DNA of 64,000 nucleotides, taken from positions 22,119,948 through 22,183,947 of the forward strand of contig CM076655.1 in the NCBI GenBank assembly GCA_038496675.1, in the 5' to 3' direction. This document shows, in pieces, positions 1-12,410 of the stretch (the first letter of the stretch is position 1; every line of letters starts with the position of its first letter). The notes beneath the pieces were generated by a model that ran no database searches, had not been told where the DNA came from, and worked only from the letters and a program-made list of their open reading frames with translations. This stretch comes from Rachycentron canadum. Lineage: Eukaryota > Chordata > Actinopteri > Carangiformes > Rachycentridae. A program made the position numbers and the translations under genes.

Positions 1-2156
1 AAAACACAATATTATCTTTCAAAAGTGTTTATGTTGTGAATCTCCATACACTGAATAAATAATTCATCTGAATATCAGAGAGTGAGTTTGCACTGAAAAA
101 TAAACAGTTAATTCTCCAGTGGGATAATTATCAATGCAGTCACCACAGAGCTTCAGCGTTAGTTAAATGAACCAGCGAGGAAGTGTGTTAGAACTTCTTC
201 CAAAAAAGCGCACTCTGACACCCCGAATCATTTGAAGTCGTGGAGAAGGAGCCTCATTACCGCCAGGGCCCACACGGGGGGTTTACTCCCAGACACAGTT
301 TAATGGCAGTAAAAAGGAAAAGGCTTCAAGATTATGAGATGCTGAATAGCTTTGGAGGAGACGGCCTGCTTTCCCTTTGCCCCGTATCCCACGTCACTGG
401 AGCCAGTGGAGTCATAAATGGCTGCTAACACTAACAGTAAACGGATATAAAAAGACTCCCGGTTTCCTTTATATGACCCATTCCCCATTGCTCAAGGGGT
501 TTGTTGATAGGAGCCGGGGGTGTTGTGAATAAAAGAAGATGGATGGAGGGTGTGGAAGGAGGAAGAGCAGCGTACCTACTCAGCAGATGAGAGGAAAGAC
601 CTTCGAGTTTGCACAACACAAGACGCATTTCTATTACTCAATACTCAAAAATGCACAAATTGCTAATTCACATGACTGTTTCAACCCTGTTACACACTAT
701 AATTGTTTGCTTTACAACACCCCCCCCCCTCACCAAAATGACATGACTCCAGCAATTATTGTGAGAGATGACGTCAAGAGGCATTAATCAGAGATAAGAG
801 GAGAGATGTGACTCCTCTAAACCAAATGAAAGCAATTCTTAAAGAAAACTAACCACATTATGAAGAAAAGATTTTAAGAGTGAATAAAAGATCAAAGGGT
901 TTGTTAGGATAGAGATGTTGTACAGTGTGAAGAGGGAGTATTTTTAAGTTCAGAAAATAAAACAAGAACTCAAAAGTGAAACGTAGCTGTGGGTGCATAG
1001 ACTTCTCCACCCCAGCGGAGTCACATAACTAAAACATGAGAGGCAAAAAAAAAAAAAAAGAGTCTCTCCAAACTGATCATAGACAGGGATGAAGGGCTGT
1101 GAGATGTTTAACAAGAAAAAAGAGAAAAGTAAATTCTGCTGCTGTGGTGTGAAACATTACCAACTAACCACTACAACAATGAATTATTATTCAGTTACTT
1201 CTGCTGTGATGTGCCATAGTTGCAGAATTGTACGTTTCAAAAACCTTTTGGCTTATTCATGAGGTTTAACTTGACTGAAGTTGTTTATTAATTTGCTAGG
1301 ACATGCAGATCTTAATTTTTTTGCGCTTTGTGTTGCATTTAAACATTTTAAAACAAGCGTGAACAAAAATGCAGCATCTTTTTTTCCCCACGATTTGATA
1401 ATATCACTCATTTTAATGGTTAGCTAATTCTGCCTCATGAGATTTACATATCTTATATGTTTCATTTGTACATATGTCGATCATTTAAGGCAATCAGTGG
1501 TTTCAATATATGTATCCGTTTAAAGTAGAAATTACAAGTAGAATAGACATTAGCTGCCCACACATATACTTAACAGTAGAAAGTCACTACTATTGTACGT
1601 AGTGGAAACTTTTGACCCCCGAGTTTGTCACATGATCATAAACAGAAAGTGTCTCTTCTTATCTCTAAGTGAACACACCCAGAACCCTAAGCCCATGTTC
1701 AGTCTCTCTGCACCAAAGATTAGCTTGCCTTTAGGTGCTACTTAGTGCAGCCTTGAAAATTGATATGCATCAGCTCTATAATTTAAAGGTAGTTTTCAAG
1801 GAAGGGGGCTGCTGCTGCCTCTCCACCAGTAATAACCATAATGCCTTGTTAACCCCTTCACCAGAGGTTACATACCCCTATGACGTTGGCCCTAAGACAT
1901 GCAAATGGCTGTATACCAGGTTGGAGATGGTTTCTGTCTTATCTTGTTTCTATTACGTTGGTTCTTACTTTCTTTAAAAACCTTTAAGGAGACAGTCACC
2001 GTTTAGAAGTTGTAGCTACTCTAGAAAGTACATAATCACATGTCTCAAAGGATAATTATGATAATAAACAATGGATGTCTGCTGTTGACACTTTAAGAGA
2101 ATCCAAATTGATTCTTTCTAATCATCAAATCATTTTTGCCACTGGATGATTGTTTG

Positions 2157-2178
2157 ACCCATTAGAAATCTAATGGGT
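2157..2178. repeat. Short perfect inverted repeat
   Basis: Ten-base arms (ACCCATTAGA and its complement) are separated by two A residues. It could form a tight hairpin in single-stranded DNA or RNA. No terminator role is expected in a vertebrate genome; it may be chance. Confidence 0.6.
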
Positions 2179-4820
2179 TGAGTAACAAGTGAAAACAAGT
2201 GAGTATAGTTTTAAAGGGATGAATTATTATAATCTACTTCCTATCTGACCTTTTCATGCACTTTGTGCTTAGGCCGCCCACTCACCTCTCTCTAGCCAGC
2301 TCATTTCGGAGGCCCTGGGCCTGTTGCATGAACTCTGACCCCTGAACTGGAAAGGGAGAGGCTTACGCCTGGTGGGAAACCCAACACCGGCATCCTTCGA
2401 TACAATTTTCAAGCTTCGCATTCACATCCCCTCCATAACCTTCACCCCCTAACTCAGTCCTTACTAATCCACTGACCCACCAATCCCACCTTTCGTTAAG
2501 ACTTCCAGAGTCAGATGGGAGTCAATGCAATCAACACATATTTTTTGGATGACAAGAAAGACTACACAGAGTTAAAAGGGATCAGATGTTATGTCTGCAG
2601 TATAAGACTCAATATGTGATGATTTTACACCCACAAAACTTTTAGCTCTTTTTAAGATGTAAAAAACATGTAAAAACATGTAATTTTCTCAATTGTCCTG
2701 TCTTTGTTTGACAAATTCAGTGCCTGATAAGCTATCAGGCAGAAATAATGCCTTAAAGCATTTTATCTTCAGACATCTTTGCAAAACAGTTCCAAGTACC
2801 TGTGTTAATTCTTGTCGATGCTTTTAAGCCAATTGTTCCAGGTCACTTCCTTAAGAAGCAGCATAAACAAAGAGAAAGTAAGGGCAAAACAATGTCAAGT
2901 ATGTCTACGTCCTGGAGAAACGACAGCAGAAAAAAAAAAAACAGGGCTGCTGATGATGAACACTGCATTTGTAATAAACATGTGAACTCTCTGAACCCAG
3001 AATGGTTGGTTTAAAATTGAGCTTGATGCTTTTTAGGTTGTGCAGTGTGCAACATACATATAACGATATATTTCAAATATGTAGCACAAGTTTAACATGA
3101 CGATGAGGTTACAGGGACGATGTGAAACTACCACAGAATCGCAGTTACACCTGCAGGACAATGGTCTCTAAGCATCATGGGAGAGACATGATGGTGAGGT
3201 CAAAGGGCAGCCTATCACGGCTGGCTTCACATTTGTACTCTGTGGTGACTAAGGGAAAGAGAACACCTGCCCCCCCTGTGGTCTAGGCATCAGTGTTATT
3301 AAAAGGCTACGGAGCATATCTCCGTTACCAAGTGCACCCACAAAATTACATTTTTCACGATGAAGAAAGAAAGGCTTATTTTCTTGGCAGCTTACACAAT
3401 ATGCTTGAAAGAATTAGCTTTGTTAGAAGCTTCAATGGGGTGTGGGTCATAAAACATCACAAAAAGATGAAGCACAGCGTAAATTAATATTTAAAAAAAG
3501 TTTGATGGTGAACTGCTGCCACTGTAACTGTGATACCTTTTAAACCACCTAACATATGCATTTTAAATGCGTGTATGGTGCAGGCCTCCCCCCTGTCTGT
3601 CTCCTTCTCACTGACACATGGCCCACACAGCCACACATCAACCAACTTTTCTGTCCTTTTTTCTTTCTTTCTTTTTTCAGGTTCCTTTTATGGCACGTTT
3701 TCATGCTTTGCCACACATGCACCGAGGTTTGACAGACTTTATGGGCCATATATTTCCAGTGCAATTTGTCTTTAGAGCAAAAGGGACACTGCTGTAACAT
3801 TCAGAGGCTGAGAGGCTCATAAAGTGCTCTCCTTCTATTTCTAACCATAACCATGCCCCGACTCCGATTAAACCCCAACCCTGTGTCCAATTACTGAAGA
3901 TCCCTTCATTTGGAATTGCAATCCTAATCATTTATATTTCACCAATTTAGGTAACACTTTTATCCAAAGTAACTTAACAGTGTGTACAACAATAGAAGTG
4001 GACTCAATTCCACTTTAATTCACTATAATTACTCTGGTGGTGCTGTTTGTCTGCCTGCATAGTTACAGTACATGCAACAAACATTTGCATATGGGTCCCC
4101 AACATAATCCCATAGCTGATCTCAGAGAGAGGGTTTACACAGGAATAAAAGTAAAAGTAAGCAAGTGTTATATACAAGTGGTTGATATTTTCCTTGGCAA
4201 TATGTATGAATTCCTACCAACATGTAATAACACACCAAACATAGCAGCAGCCAAACAAACACTGACTATTTAGTTGTTTTGTTCATTTTGACCCTGGGAA
4301 AATGATCCTCAGTGACTAAAGGTGATCATAAACAACAAACTTAAAAGCATGAAATAGCTTGAGCATACACAATACATTTTGTGTTGCAGGGGAGATACTT
4401 TAATTATAAATCATAAACACCTTTGTAACTATAAATTCAGCTTTAGGAAACAAGGTCTTACTGCTCAAAATGCATAACACATTATATTTTAGGTACGTTT
4501 TTACATCAAAGGAAATACTATTGGGATGCACACTGGAGTCAGATTGTGCCACATTCTTTATTAATAGATTCTATTTCAAAATTTTGCCCTCATCAAGTAC
4601 CAAACCAGTAAACTATTATCCTTTCAACTTTCAACCCGAAGTAAACCACTCAGGTGAAAAAAGATATGTGGATCTCACTGCTTGCTTCACCTCGGAGCCT
4701 CATGATACATGCTTCCATGGCCTCGCCGGCGAACATCAACCAGCAGGATTCCTGTGAGGAGGAATCCTATTAGCATTTGAAATAAAACTCTGTCAAAATA
4801 CAGAAATGAAAGGTATGTAT

Positions 4821-4930
4821 GGGGGGGGTGTGGGATGTGGTGGTGGAGGGTAAAGCTGGAATGCCAGGAGAGAAACCTGCCTGTCATTGTCAGGAAGTGG
4901 GAGTCGAGGGTTGGGGGGGGGGGGGGGGGG
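4821..4930 (+). repeat. G-rich patch with G8 and G18 runs
   Basis: A G8 run at 4821-4828 is followed by a G-rich stretch with several GGG/GG groups and then an uninterrupted G18 run at 4913-4930. The plus strand could fold into a G-quadruplex. Such a run is also a common place for length error in an assembly. Confidence 0.75.
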
Positions 4931-5590
4931 AAATGGCACTAATTTTGGAGCACTTCCTGTGTCAGTTTTTACCACCCAGTGCTCTGGGCTTTGAAACTCT
5001 TTGGAAAGGGTTCAAATCTTATAAAGCTTTCAGGCACTGAAACACCACTTAACGCTGTAATATGCATGTCTCTTCGCATTAAGATAACTTGTCAAAATTC
5101 CATCATGTTGGGAAACTTGAGTGTGTTTGCATAGGGTAGGTATGGAAGAGTGAACACTGTTGCCGAACTGTCTCAGCCAGCAGATGAAGGTTCATCTGAA
5201 GTGCAGTTACCGCCTTTAAAATCTACTCTTTTTTTTTTCCTGTTCTTGTCTTTGCAATATTGAAAACTCAACTTTCGACCACACGCATCAGACTTTATTA
5301 CAAAGCCAGCAGTGTGGTTAAGGAGACTGTATCCGAAAACAATGAAGCTTCTATCTATTAGATGAAGGGATAAGGATAACAACATAGGTGTGAAACCAAA
5401 CTCGAAGACTCAAATAGTATATCCTAGCTTCACAGGTACTGAATGTTTCCAGTCTTTAAACAAACAAGGCACTTTCTCTCTAGTTGCATTTTACATTTTA
5501 CCACAAGATCAACACACCTCAGCTGATAATCATCACACAACAAGTATCACAGGTCAGCAGGTCAGAAATGTGAACTTAAAGTGGCTTTTC

Positions 5591-5609
5591 TTTTTTTTTT
5601 TTTTTTTTT
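5591..5609. repeat. T19 homopolymer
   Basis: Nineteen uninterrupted T residues, preceded by a short T-rich lead. No retroelement body could be recognised next to it. Confidence 0.9.
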
Positions 5610-6273
5610 ACATTATGTGATAGCATTGTACCATTTGCTTTGGAGTCGGCTCAACTGTGAGCTGCATTGTTGTAAAGGCGACACTAGTGGCGTCAAAGCA
5701 ACAGAAGGTTACAGCAGAGGAAAGGTCATGACCTTCTCAAAAAGCTGAACATTGGAATAGATTTTCTTCATCGTGTTTAGTTGCAGTTGCACTGTTTGTC
5801 TTCAGCTCCTCGGGGCCTGTGGTGGGTTTACATGGCTGTCAGTTACATCAGTCTCAGGTTGCACAGCATTGAGTAACAGGTGTCATGGCAGCAAACTAGG
5901 AGGGCGCGGATAATGATGACTTTGCTTTGCTTTAGGTGAAAAACTGCAATGGGATTTTTAAAAAAACAAAAGCTGATATTAAAAAAGTGAAGGAACGAGC
6001 AATGAGTGAGTGCATTCCAGTCCATTATGTAGGGAGGATGAACAAAAGAAAAACAGACGTAAATAGAGAAGAGTAATGAGACTGTACTCTTCGGTGGAGG
6101 GTTTTAGAGGAGAGCTTTGCTGCTTTTTAATGCAAAACATCTGGTTCAGTTTGGAGGGAGCTCTGGCTTTTGTGTGTCTCTTAGCGTGTGTGTGCATACA
6201 TGATGTGTGATCTCGGCGAGAATAAAGAGACGCGAAGAGGGAAAGATAGTGGTTGTAAAAACCGAGCGATAAA

Positions 6274-6301
6274 GTGTGTGTGTGTGTGTGTGTGTGTGTG
6301 T
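6274..6301. repeat. (GT)14 microsatellite
   Basis: Perfect dinucleotide array of 28 bases, likely length-polymorphic. It produces spurious Thr-His frames on the minus strand, which should not be read as genes. Confidence 0.95.
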
Positions 6302-6364
6302 CTTGAGGGCCCCGGTCAGGAGCCATGAATCAGACACTGAGAGCACTCCTGGAAGGTTTCCCTC

Positions 6365-6480
6365 TCACTCTGTCAAGAGAAAACATTCCACATGGTGGCT
6401 AATTTCTCTAATTATCTTAATGTGAAATGGCTGCCAGATGACAACAACAGGAAATCAACACTCACCCGACGGTATTATCA
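6365..6480. other. CNE-like block (weak)
   Basis: Complex, repeat-free sequence with the homeodomain-type core CTAATTAT near 6408 sits between a GT array and AT-rich flank. It has no coding frame. Conservation is inferred only from texture, so this could be ordinary unique DNA. Confidence 0.25.
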
Positions 6481-8439
6481 CTTCGACGTATATAGTTTCA
6501 CAGCCTCTGCGGTAACCCTCTGAGATCAGAACTTAATCATAACTGCATTCAGTGCCTTTACACTTGATCCACTCGGTGTTGCTGCGTCAGGTCTGTGAAT
6601 TGTCACGTGTTTCTTGATTTCTTACACACACGGTGTAATTTTAGCGCCGATGAGCTGTAAACACTTGCACCTGCACCTTTTCTGAAGGTGTTTAGGGTGT
6701 GTGGAAAATTTGAACTTAATTAAATTAATATTTATCAGGAATAGCACCTGTCAAACACAAAGGCTGCTTGTTGCGCGTTTGCTGAAAATAACTCAATCGG
6801 AAAACATTCATTGAAAAAACAGGTGCTTCTCTCAACCAAATATGCCAAAGTACATTTACTACAAGGTCGAGACCTTCGGCAGGTCAGAGCAATGTGTTTT
6901 TTTTTTTGTTTGTTTTTATTTTCCAGCCTGGCCCGGAGCAGGCTTTTTGGATTGGGCTTTCTCGGTTGCAGGCCCTGTCTGCTAAGCAGCTGTTTGGGAT
7001 CAGATGCGAATCTTGTGTGTCCATGTGAGGCTCAGCAAACCCCTCCGATTAGTCCCAGTAGAACCGAGACCATTGGTGCATTCCAGCAACTTGATCTCAT
7101 GCGATTTCATCACCAGCGGGGGTAGACGAACGTCAGAGGGGTCTCATCTGGAAAAATATAATTGTTTATCCGCCTTAGCGTTCGCCTTAACATTTGAACT
7201 CATTTAAAGTGCAGAGCTGTGGATGTAGTGGCCAGACTTGAATAGTACTGCACTAGGTACTGTAATGTGTGTCGAAATATTTGCACTAGAAATAGCAATG
7301 ACATCTTTTTTTTTTTTTATTCCCGGTGTATGTTCAGAACATACAAAAATATAAAGAAACAAAATTGAAGTTTTAGGTAATATTTTGTGGAGGGGTGGAA
7401 ATAAATGACTGTCTAATATTATTAAGCATAGCGCGCTTTTCCATTATTTATATTCATAAATATATTTATTTAATAACAACCAGAATTTTCTAAGAATCGT
7501 ATTTTCTCGACTTACTGTAGTTCCAAACAAAAATGATCAGGTTTACTATTTAGCAAGACCTATGCATTAGACTTATATTAAAGAAACATATATTTAGTAC
7601 TTGTTGTAGTTTGTTTTTGTCAGCATGTGATTAATCTACCTTTGTAAAACCACCAATCTGTGGCTCTGCCAACAAAACTTAACCCAACAAGGCAATTTCT
7701 GTCTTCAGCTGCGGCTCAAGGGAAAATGCTAATACCTCAAACTCAAATCAGCAGTTTTACCCCTGTAAAACAGTGGTGCTGTGAAAAACTGCTCACATTA
7801 GCATTTGAGTAGCAAGTTCGTCCCGCACTTTTGACTTTGTGTTTATCCGTCTTTATAGCGGCGTGCACGCTGCAACTAGAGCACAGAAGATTTATGGCTG
7901 CAAACATTTGGAGCAGGTGGTGCCGCGACCCCACTTCACTTCCCCTCTTCACTCTTCTCTTTTTCTGTCCATCTCACTCTTTTCACTTGTCGTCCCATCT
8001 ATTAATCTGGCTGCTTTCAACTTGTTCAACCGTAATCATGCGTAAAGAGACAGAAGACTATGGACAAACACAGAACCGGAACATAGTGTTTATTCCATTT
8101 TTTTCTATTGCTGACTTTTTTCTTGCTGAAATTTGCTTCTGGCAGAGAAGATATGAGAAGAAGATATGACGCTGTTTCTCTTATTTTTTTGCCAATTCAC
8201 ATGAGCTAAACACTTCTCTGATCATTATCCTGCATTTTTTAAATAAATTATACTGTCAGGAAATTTGTTTCCTGTGATGATCAAAGCTGTTTTTGTAATT
8301 TATGGAAGATGATTCAATTAACAGGAAGACAGAACAAGTTATTGCAGAGCAGAGTGACAGGAAATAAGAAGACAAGAAAAGGAGAGGAAAGTAGGAAAGA
8401 AGAGGTGGAAAGAGAAAGAAGCGAGGAGTAGATATGGGA

Positions 8440-8730
8440 ATCTGAAAGCACTTGAATGCTGAGCGCAGCTGCAGAATGGCATTTCATTGGGATCTGTCAG
8501 CTCAGCTCTGATTGGCCTGACATTGCTAATCCCTCCAGATGTTCAGCATTAACTGATGAGTGCGTGACTGTGTCGTGCGGGAGAAAGTGGGGAGGGGGTC
8601 TGAGGCTGCCATGGCCGGCGGGCCCAGGGTTAACAGGGCCTCTCAGGAACCACTGTCCGTGGGATTTGGGGAGATTTGGAGGACAGGATGATCCAGCATC
8701 CGGGAATTAGGTGGCACAGAGCACAGATTG
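8440..8730. other. CNE-like block
   Basis: Compositionally balanced, repeat-free DNA with an E-box-like CAGCTG near 8468, a CCAAT-like ATTGG near 8511 and a GC-rich second half (8570-8690). Two overlapping open frames (84 and 121 codons) cross it but resemble no protein I know. Possible regulatory element; conservation untested. Confidence 0.3.
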
Positions 8731-9169
8731 TGTCAACAATTTGGGACAGAGGCTGCACACGTGACTTCCCGTTCCCCCACCATCAACATTTCAGAGATGT
8801 TTGTTTGCTCGTGGAAAGAAAAGTCAGGCTTTGGTTTCACCTATCACAGGCAGCATGTGCTGAAAACAGAAAATTAAACAAAGTTCCCACGTTTATCCAG
8901 CACTTTGAGTCCAGCAATAACAATCACAATCAAAGGAACTGGAAATGTGGTCCTGTTTTTCCACATGCATTACTTTGGGTATATTTGACAATGAATCATA
9001 TTTCTGTTATCTGCCTATTTCATTGTAATAGTTGTGGATAAATTGTTGGTCTCTACTGACACCTCCCACTGTCATCTCTCCATGTATTGTCTATGCAAAC
9101 TGGTTTATATGGGCATATGCACCATGTGACCACATTCTGAACTTATATAATGAATGCACAGCACCAAAA

Positions 9170-9395
9170 TGAATCACAAGCCATATGCAGAGTAAACCTA
9201 CTCTTTTGGAGGCTTGGGCCCCAAAGCCTTTTGCCCGGTTGGTAATCCAGCCTCACAATGGGGGCTGCCAAATGACTCTGAAGCTAATCTGAACAGCAAG
9301 CATTTCCTAAAATGCCTCCTTAACTGTTAATAACACTCGCTGCATTAATCAAGTATAAATCCACATATGAAAATGACAGAAGTGAGCGTCAGGCT
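9170..9395. other. CNE-like block
   Basis: Dense, non-repetitive sequence containing GCATTAATCAAG at 9342-9353 (homeodomain-type core), TAACTGTTAATAA just before it, and evenly mixed bases without low complexity. It ends close to a tRNA-like SINE head. There is no coding frame across it. The texture is typical of vertebrate conserved non-coding elements, but alignment is needed. Confidence 0.35.
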
Positions 9396-9399
9396 GCAG

Positions 9400-9480
9400 A
9401 TGCCAGGGAGGCTTAGAGGTTGAGCTTAGAGAGCCTGGGATGGGACAGAAAGTCAAAGGTTCAACCCGCAGTGAATGATT
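9400..9480 (+). repeat. tRNA-like SINE head (degenerate)
   Basis: An A-box-like AGGCTTAGAGG at 9409-9419 and a B-box-like GGTTCAACCC at 9458-9467 are spaced as in tRNA-derived RNA polymerase III promoters. The intervening 'gagagcctgggatgg' resembles heads of teleost SINEs. I see no clear SINE body or tail downstream, so it is probably a fragment. No folded cloverleaf is evident, so it is not a functional tRNA. Confidence 0.5.
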
Positions 9481-9780
9481 TTTACTGAACTCTTACCTGC
9501 TCAGTTCACTCTTCACCCTGAAGTTTGTGAGCTGAGAGTTTACTGAAAATGTTCATCCACAGTTTTGTCAAAGAAAACATGCATTTCCACAGAATGCAGC
9601 TCGGATGACAAACCTGTCTCCATGTCTCAGTGCATTTCTGTGGTGGCGTACAGACAAGAAAACATTTTGTCTGCTTTTGTGCTCCCTTGGATAACCCTCC
9701 ACTGTTTTGATGAGCTTACATGAAACATGAAACGTATCAGCCACAGTCGGACGCGTTGGTCAGACATAGAAAGGCTTTTT

Positions 9781-10223
9781 ACCATAGACTGTATATAACA
9801 ATGGACACAGACACCGGGGCTGAAAAGTGAAGCCAATGCTGAAGACCTGCATTTAATCCAATGATTTATTAGCTCTGTAAACATATTCATAATGACTTTA
9901 TGGTCTCAGGCTCAAGTGTCAAGTCTTCTTCTATACAACATGATGTTCATTTTTTACCATTAAGAGTAGAATTGTGAAGCAGGGTGTGCGTTAGGGTGTG
10001 GCTACAGTGTGATTGACAGACTGTACCACACATGGCGACCTGTCTGACAATTAGGATGGAGTCCAGAGCAGGTCAGCTCCACCCCTCACTCCTCCTCAGC
10101 TCCTCAGCAATATGGTTTCTTCTGGTTTAAAAAAAAAACAAAAAAAACAAAAAAAAAAAACAAACCCAACGCTTCGAAACACCAGTTCACAAACCAATGG
10201 GTGACATCATGGTGGGTTGCCAC
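9781..10223 (+). repeat. Teleost interspersed repeat, copy A
   Basis: Starts CCATAGACTGTATATAA and ends near 'gggtgacatcatggtgggttgccac'. It shares several blocks with the copy at 37978-38500: 'agtgaagccaatgctga', 'tttatggtctcag', 'acaacatgatgttcatttttt', 'gacagactgtacc', 'gcaggtcagctccacccct' and 'atggtttcttctggttt'. I recognise the wording as a common non-autonomous teleost repeat; its class is unclear to me. An A-rich (C-interrupted) tract at 10129-10164 replaces the 'accaagatggctgac' segment kept in the other copy. The minus-strand frame at 9627-9890 is an artefact of this repeat. Confidence 0.75.
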
Positions 10224-10629
10224 TTGCTTTTCCACCCTGCACATTTAAAACAAATGGCTACTGTTTATTTAGATGGACTGCCATGTCTTATCCCCTCATG
10301 CATTCTTCAATATAATGACTTACAGAAAGTAGCTAACACAACAAGTTTATTGGTAAATTTGAGAAATATATTCAAAATTTGCTGAGGTGTAACGGTAATC
10401 AATTTCATACCAATATTATATGTTACATATAGTAACCACAGGGGGATGCATGTACTATTACAGGCAACTTTGTCATGTCTTTATAAGATATGTTGTACAA
10501 CATCTAACGCAGTGTACAGCCGAGGCAGTTGCTGTACATACCCCATCTATATCTAAAGAACTCATCATTTGCTTTCGATGTTTGTGGAAGCAGCACGACA
10601 CACTGTGGATAAACTGAGATTTAACTGTG

Positions 10630-10925
10630 GTGTCTTCATGTTGGATTCAGGGTGAAATGTGGAGGTCAGCGGAAAGTGGTCATGGTCATTGTTGTGGAGA
10701 CGTAACCTTTATACCCCTGCTTGTTTTGAAGCAACAGACTTCATATGGCTGCCGTGACAGGCCTGCCTCCCTGCCTTTCTCTCTCCAAAATAGACGAGCA
10801 GAATGGAAGCAGCTGCGTTCGGGCCCCTCTGGGATTCATGCCGAAATGAAACTATCAAATGCCTCCAGACCGAGGACAGATTTCTTAATGTGTGAAAGCT
10901 ACGCTGTGTTCACAGACATGTTTTG
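10630..10925. other. CNE-like block (weak)
   Basis: Relatively GC-balanced, repeat-free sequence with a 122-codon plus frame that matches nothing known to me. It sits 200 bp before another, stronger candidate at 11.14 kb. It could be regulatory or simply unique DNA. Confidence 0.25.
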
Positions 10926-11139
10926 TCTGCACTTCGAACTTGTTAATACAAAGGCTTTTTACCCCTTTTTTCTTCATATTGGTGTGAGGTTATGAAGCAA
11001 AATGGAGCTGCGGGGGGGGGGGGTGTTCAGCGTTCTGTCGGGAAATCAACTGGTTAAAATAACTCTGCAAGTCCTTGGCAAAGATAATGGGGGAGGCTGT
11101 TGGTGGTGGATGGTGAGAGAGGGTGAAGCGGTGGGTATG

Positions 11140-11510
11140 GCGTGAGGGGTGCAAAGACTTTTCCGAAAGAGCTGGCGGCCTTCCGGCCCCCGTCTCTGAA
11201 ATCCCACCACAATTACTCTATTAGCATGCTCAGCTGTGCCTCTGTTTTTCTTTATTCAAGCAACTTATCGCAACCGACAAGGCACATGAGGCCATCAGAA
11301 AAGGAGCCTGTCAGAGCCCCATTGTGTCCTCAGCCCTCAACCTCCCTGCCTTCATCCAGCCATTGACTCTCGGCTGTGGACGGGAGCCAGGGAAAAGCCA
11401 GAGGCATCATGGGAGCTGCAAGTGCACTTGTGGCACTGGTTGTGATTGACAAAACTCTGGCAAAGAGGATAAATCACCACTGAATAATGGAAACTACACT
11501 TCTACTGAAA
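11140..11510. other. CNE-like block with a PBX-MEIS-type site
   Basis: About 370 bp of complex sequence with no repeats. It contains ATTACTCTATTAGCATG near 11212, a CAGCTG E-box near 11231, and TGATTGACA at 11443-11451, which matches the known PBX-MEIS/PREP composite core. A 74-codon frame overlaps but has no domain. Texture and motif content suggest a developmental enhancer; neither conservation nor activity is shown. Confidence 0.4.
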
Positions 11511-12289
11511 GTCAGCCTTTCAGAGAGAGAGAAAAGAATATTCTGTTTTGAAAACACTTTAGGATACCAGCAACATTTAATATAAATCCCTTGGAGTTCA
11601 AGCCTATGGGACAATGAGAGTGCTGATGTTTGTTTGACTAATGAATGTACTTACTTACCAGCTTATTAGCATGTAAATATAACAGATTATAGTAAGATTC
11701 TAGGAAGAGAAGAAAGGAAAAAGTTGGACCTGCAGGTTGCAGTTAGCCTAAAGGTGCCTATAGACCAAAATATTTTGTCAACGTTATCAGTTTATCATAA
11801 CCATTTTGTGCAACATGGATCTCTTAAACGTGGGTACGACATCAAGGTTGATTTCCGCAGACAGTATGCGTTATGCATGTGCACCACTATGTACTGGTAA
11901 ACAACAAAGCTATGCAAGAATTGAACCCTTGCAATAGTCGTATTTATGTATACGAAAGAAAAACAAATCCAGAAAAACGGATGAGGAGGACATTGGCCCA
12001 GTCATAGTTGGGGCAAAGAGGCAAACATGTGGTGCCAATTTTTCAAAGAGAGCTTGATAATTTCTTTATAGCATGCATAAATGTACGTGCCTTCGGGGTC
12101 TGTTTCCAATTTTGTGGGAGATTCCATTGGACTCTATTTCTGTTGGACTTTCCTGTTGAAAAATGATGCTAAAGGGGCGTCCAGTTTATTAAAAAGTGAC
12201 ACCAAGGGCTCCTGACCAAGCATCTGTAGGTGATCAGCTTGACTGCAAATAAACATGTACATCACCTGCAAGTTTCTAAAGAGAGATTT

Positions 12290-12410
12290 TGAAACTCAGG
12301 GTGGGCTGCTCTGCCATCACCGTCTTGGCAGCGTCAGACTCAACCTCACTCCCAGCTAATCCCACAATGGGAAAACAGCACAGTTGTTATGAAGGAGGAA
12401 ATTAGCTATA
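12290..12410. other. CNE-like block (weak)
   Basis: Short balanced segment containing CAGCTAATCCCAC near 12352 (a K50-homeodomain-type TAATCC core) and GAAATTAGC near 12400. It is free of repeats and of any convincing frame. Confidence 0.28.

Larger units (their letters stand above)
1..6273. other. Non-coding stretch, no gene seen
   Basis: Only short unrelated frames (95 codons or fewer) occur here, without start context, splice pattern or domain. It holds homopolymers (A15 at 1045-1059, C10 at 720-729, A12 at 2930-2941), a small perfect hairpin at 2157-2178, and a G-rich patch near 4.8-4.9 kb. A moderately GC-rich part at 2270-2500 could be conserved but has no clear motif cluster. A pyrimidine tract ending in CAG at 3655-3680 resembles a splice acceptor, but the frame after it matches nothing I know. 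Confidence 0.6.
6302..9408. other. Non-coding stretch, no gene seen
   Basis: The longest frames (104, 112 and 121 codons) lack any recognisable domain and run through low-complexity or motif-rich DNA. It holds a T13 run at 7306-7318, AT-rich sequence at 7430-7620, a purine-rich segment at 8330-8440, and two CNE-like blocks listed separately. Confidence 0.6.

Noticed and set aside
3655..3775. Pyrimidine tract plus CAG followed by an open frame, possible exon
   Set aside because: The frame ends in a stop after about 33 codons, matches nothing, and no matching donor site or conservation argument is available.
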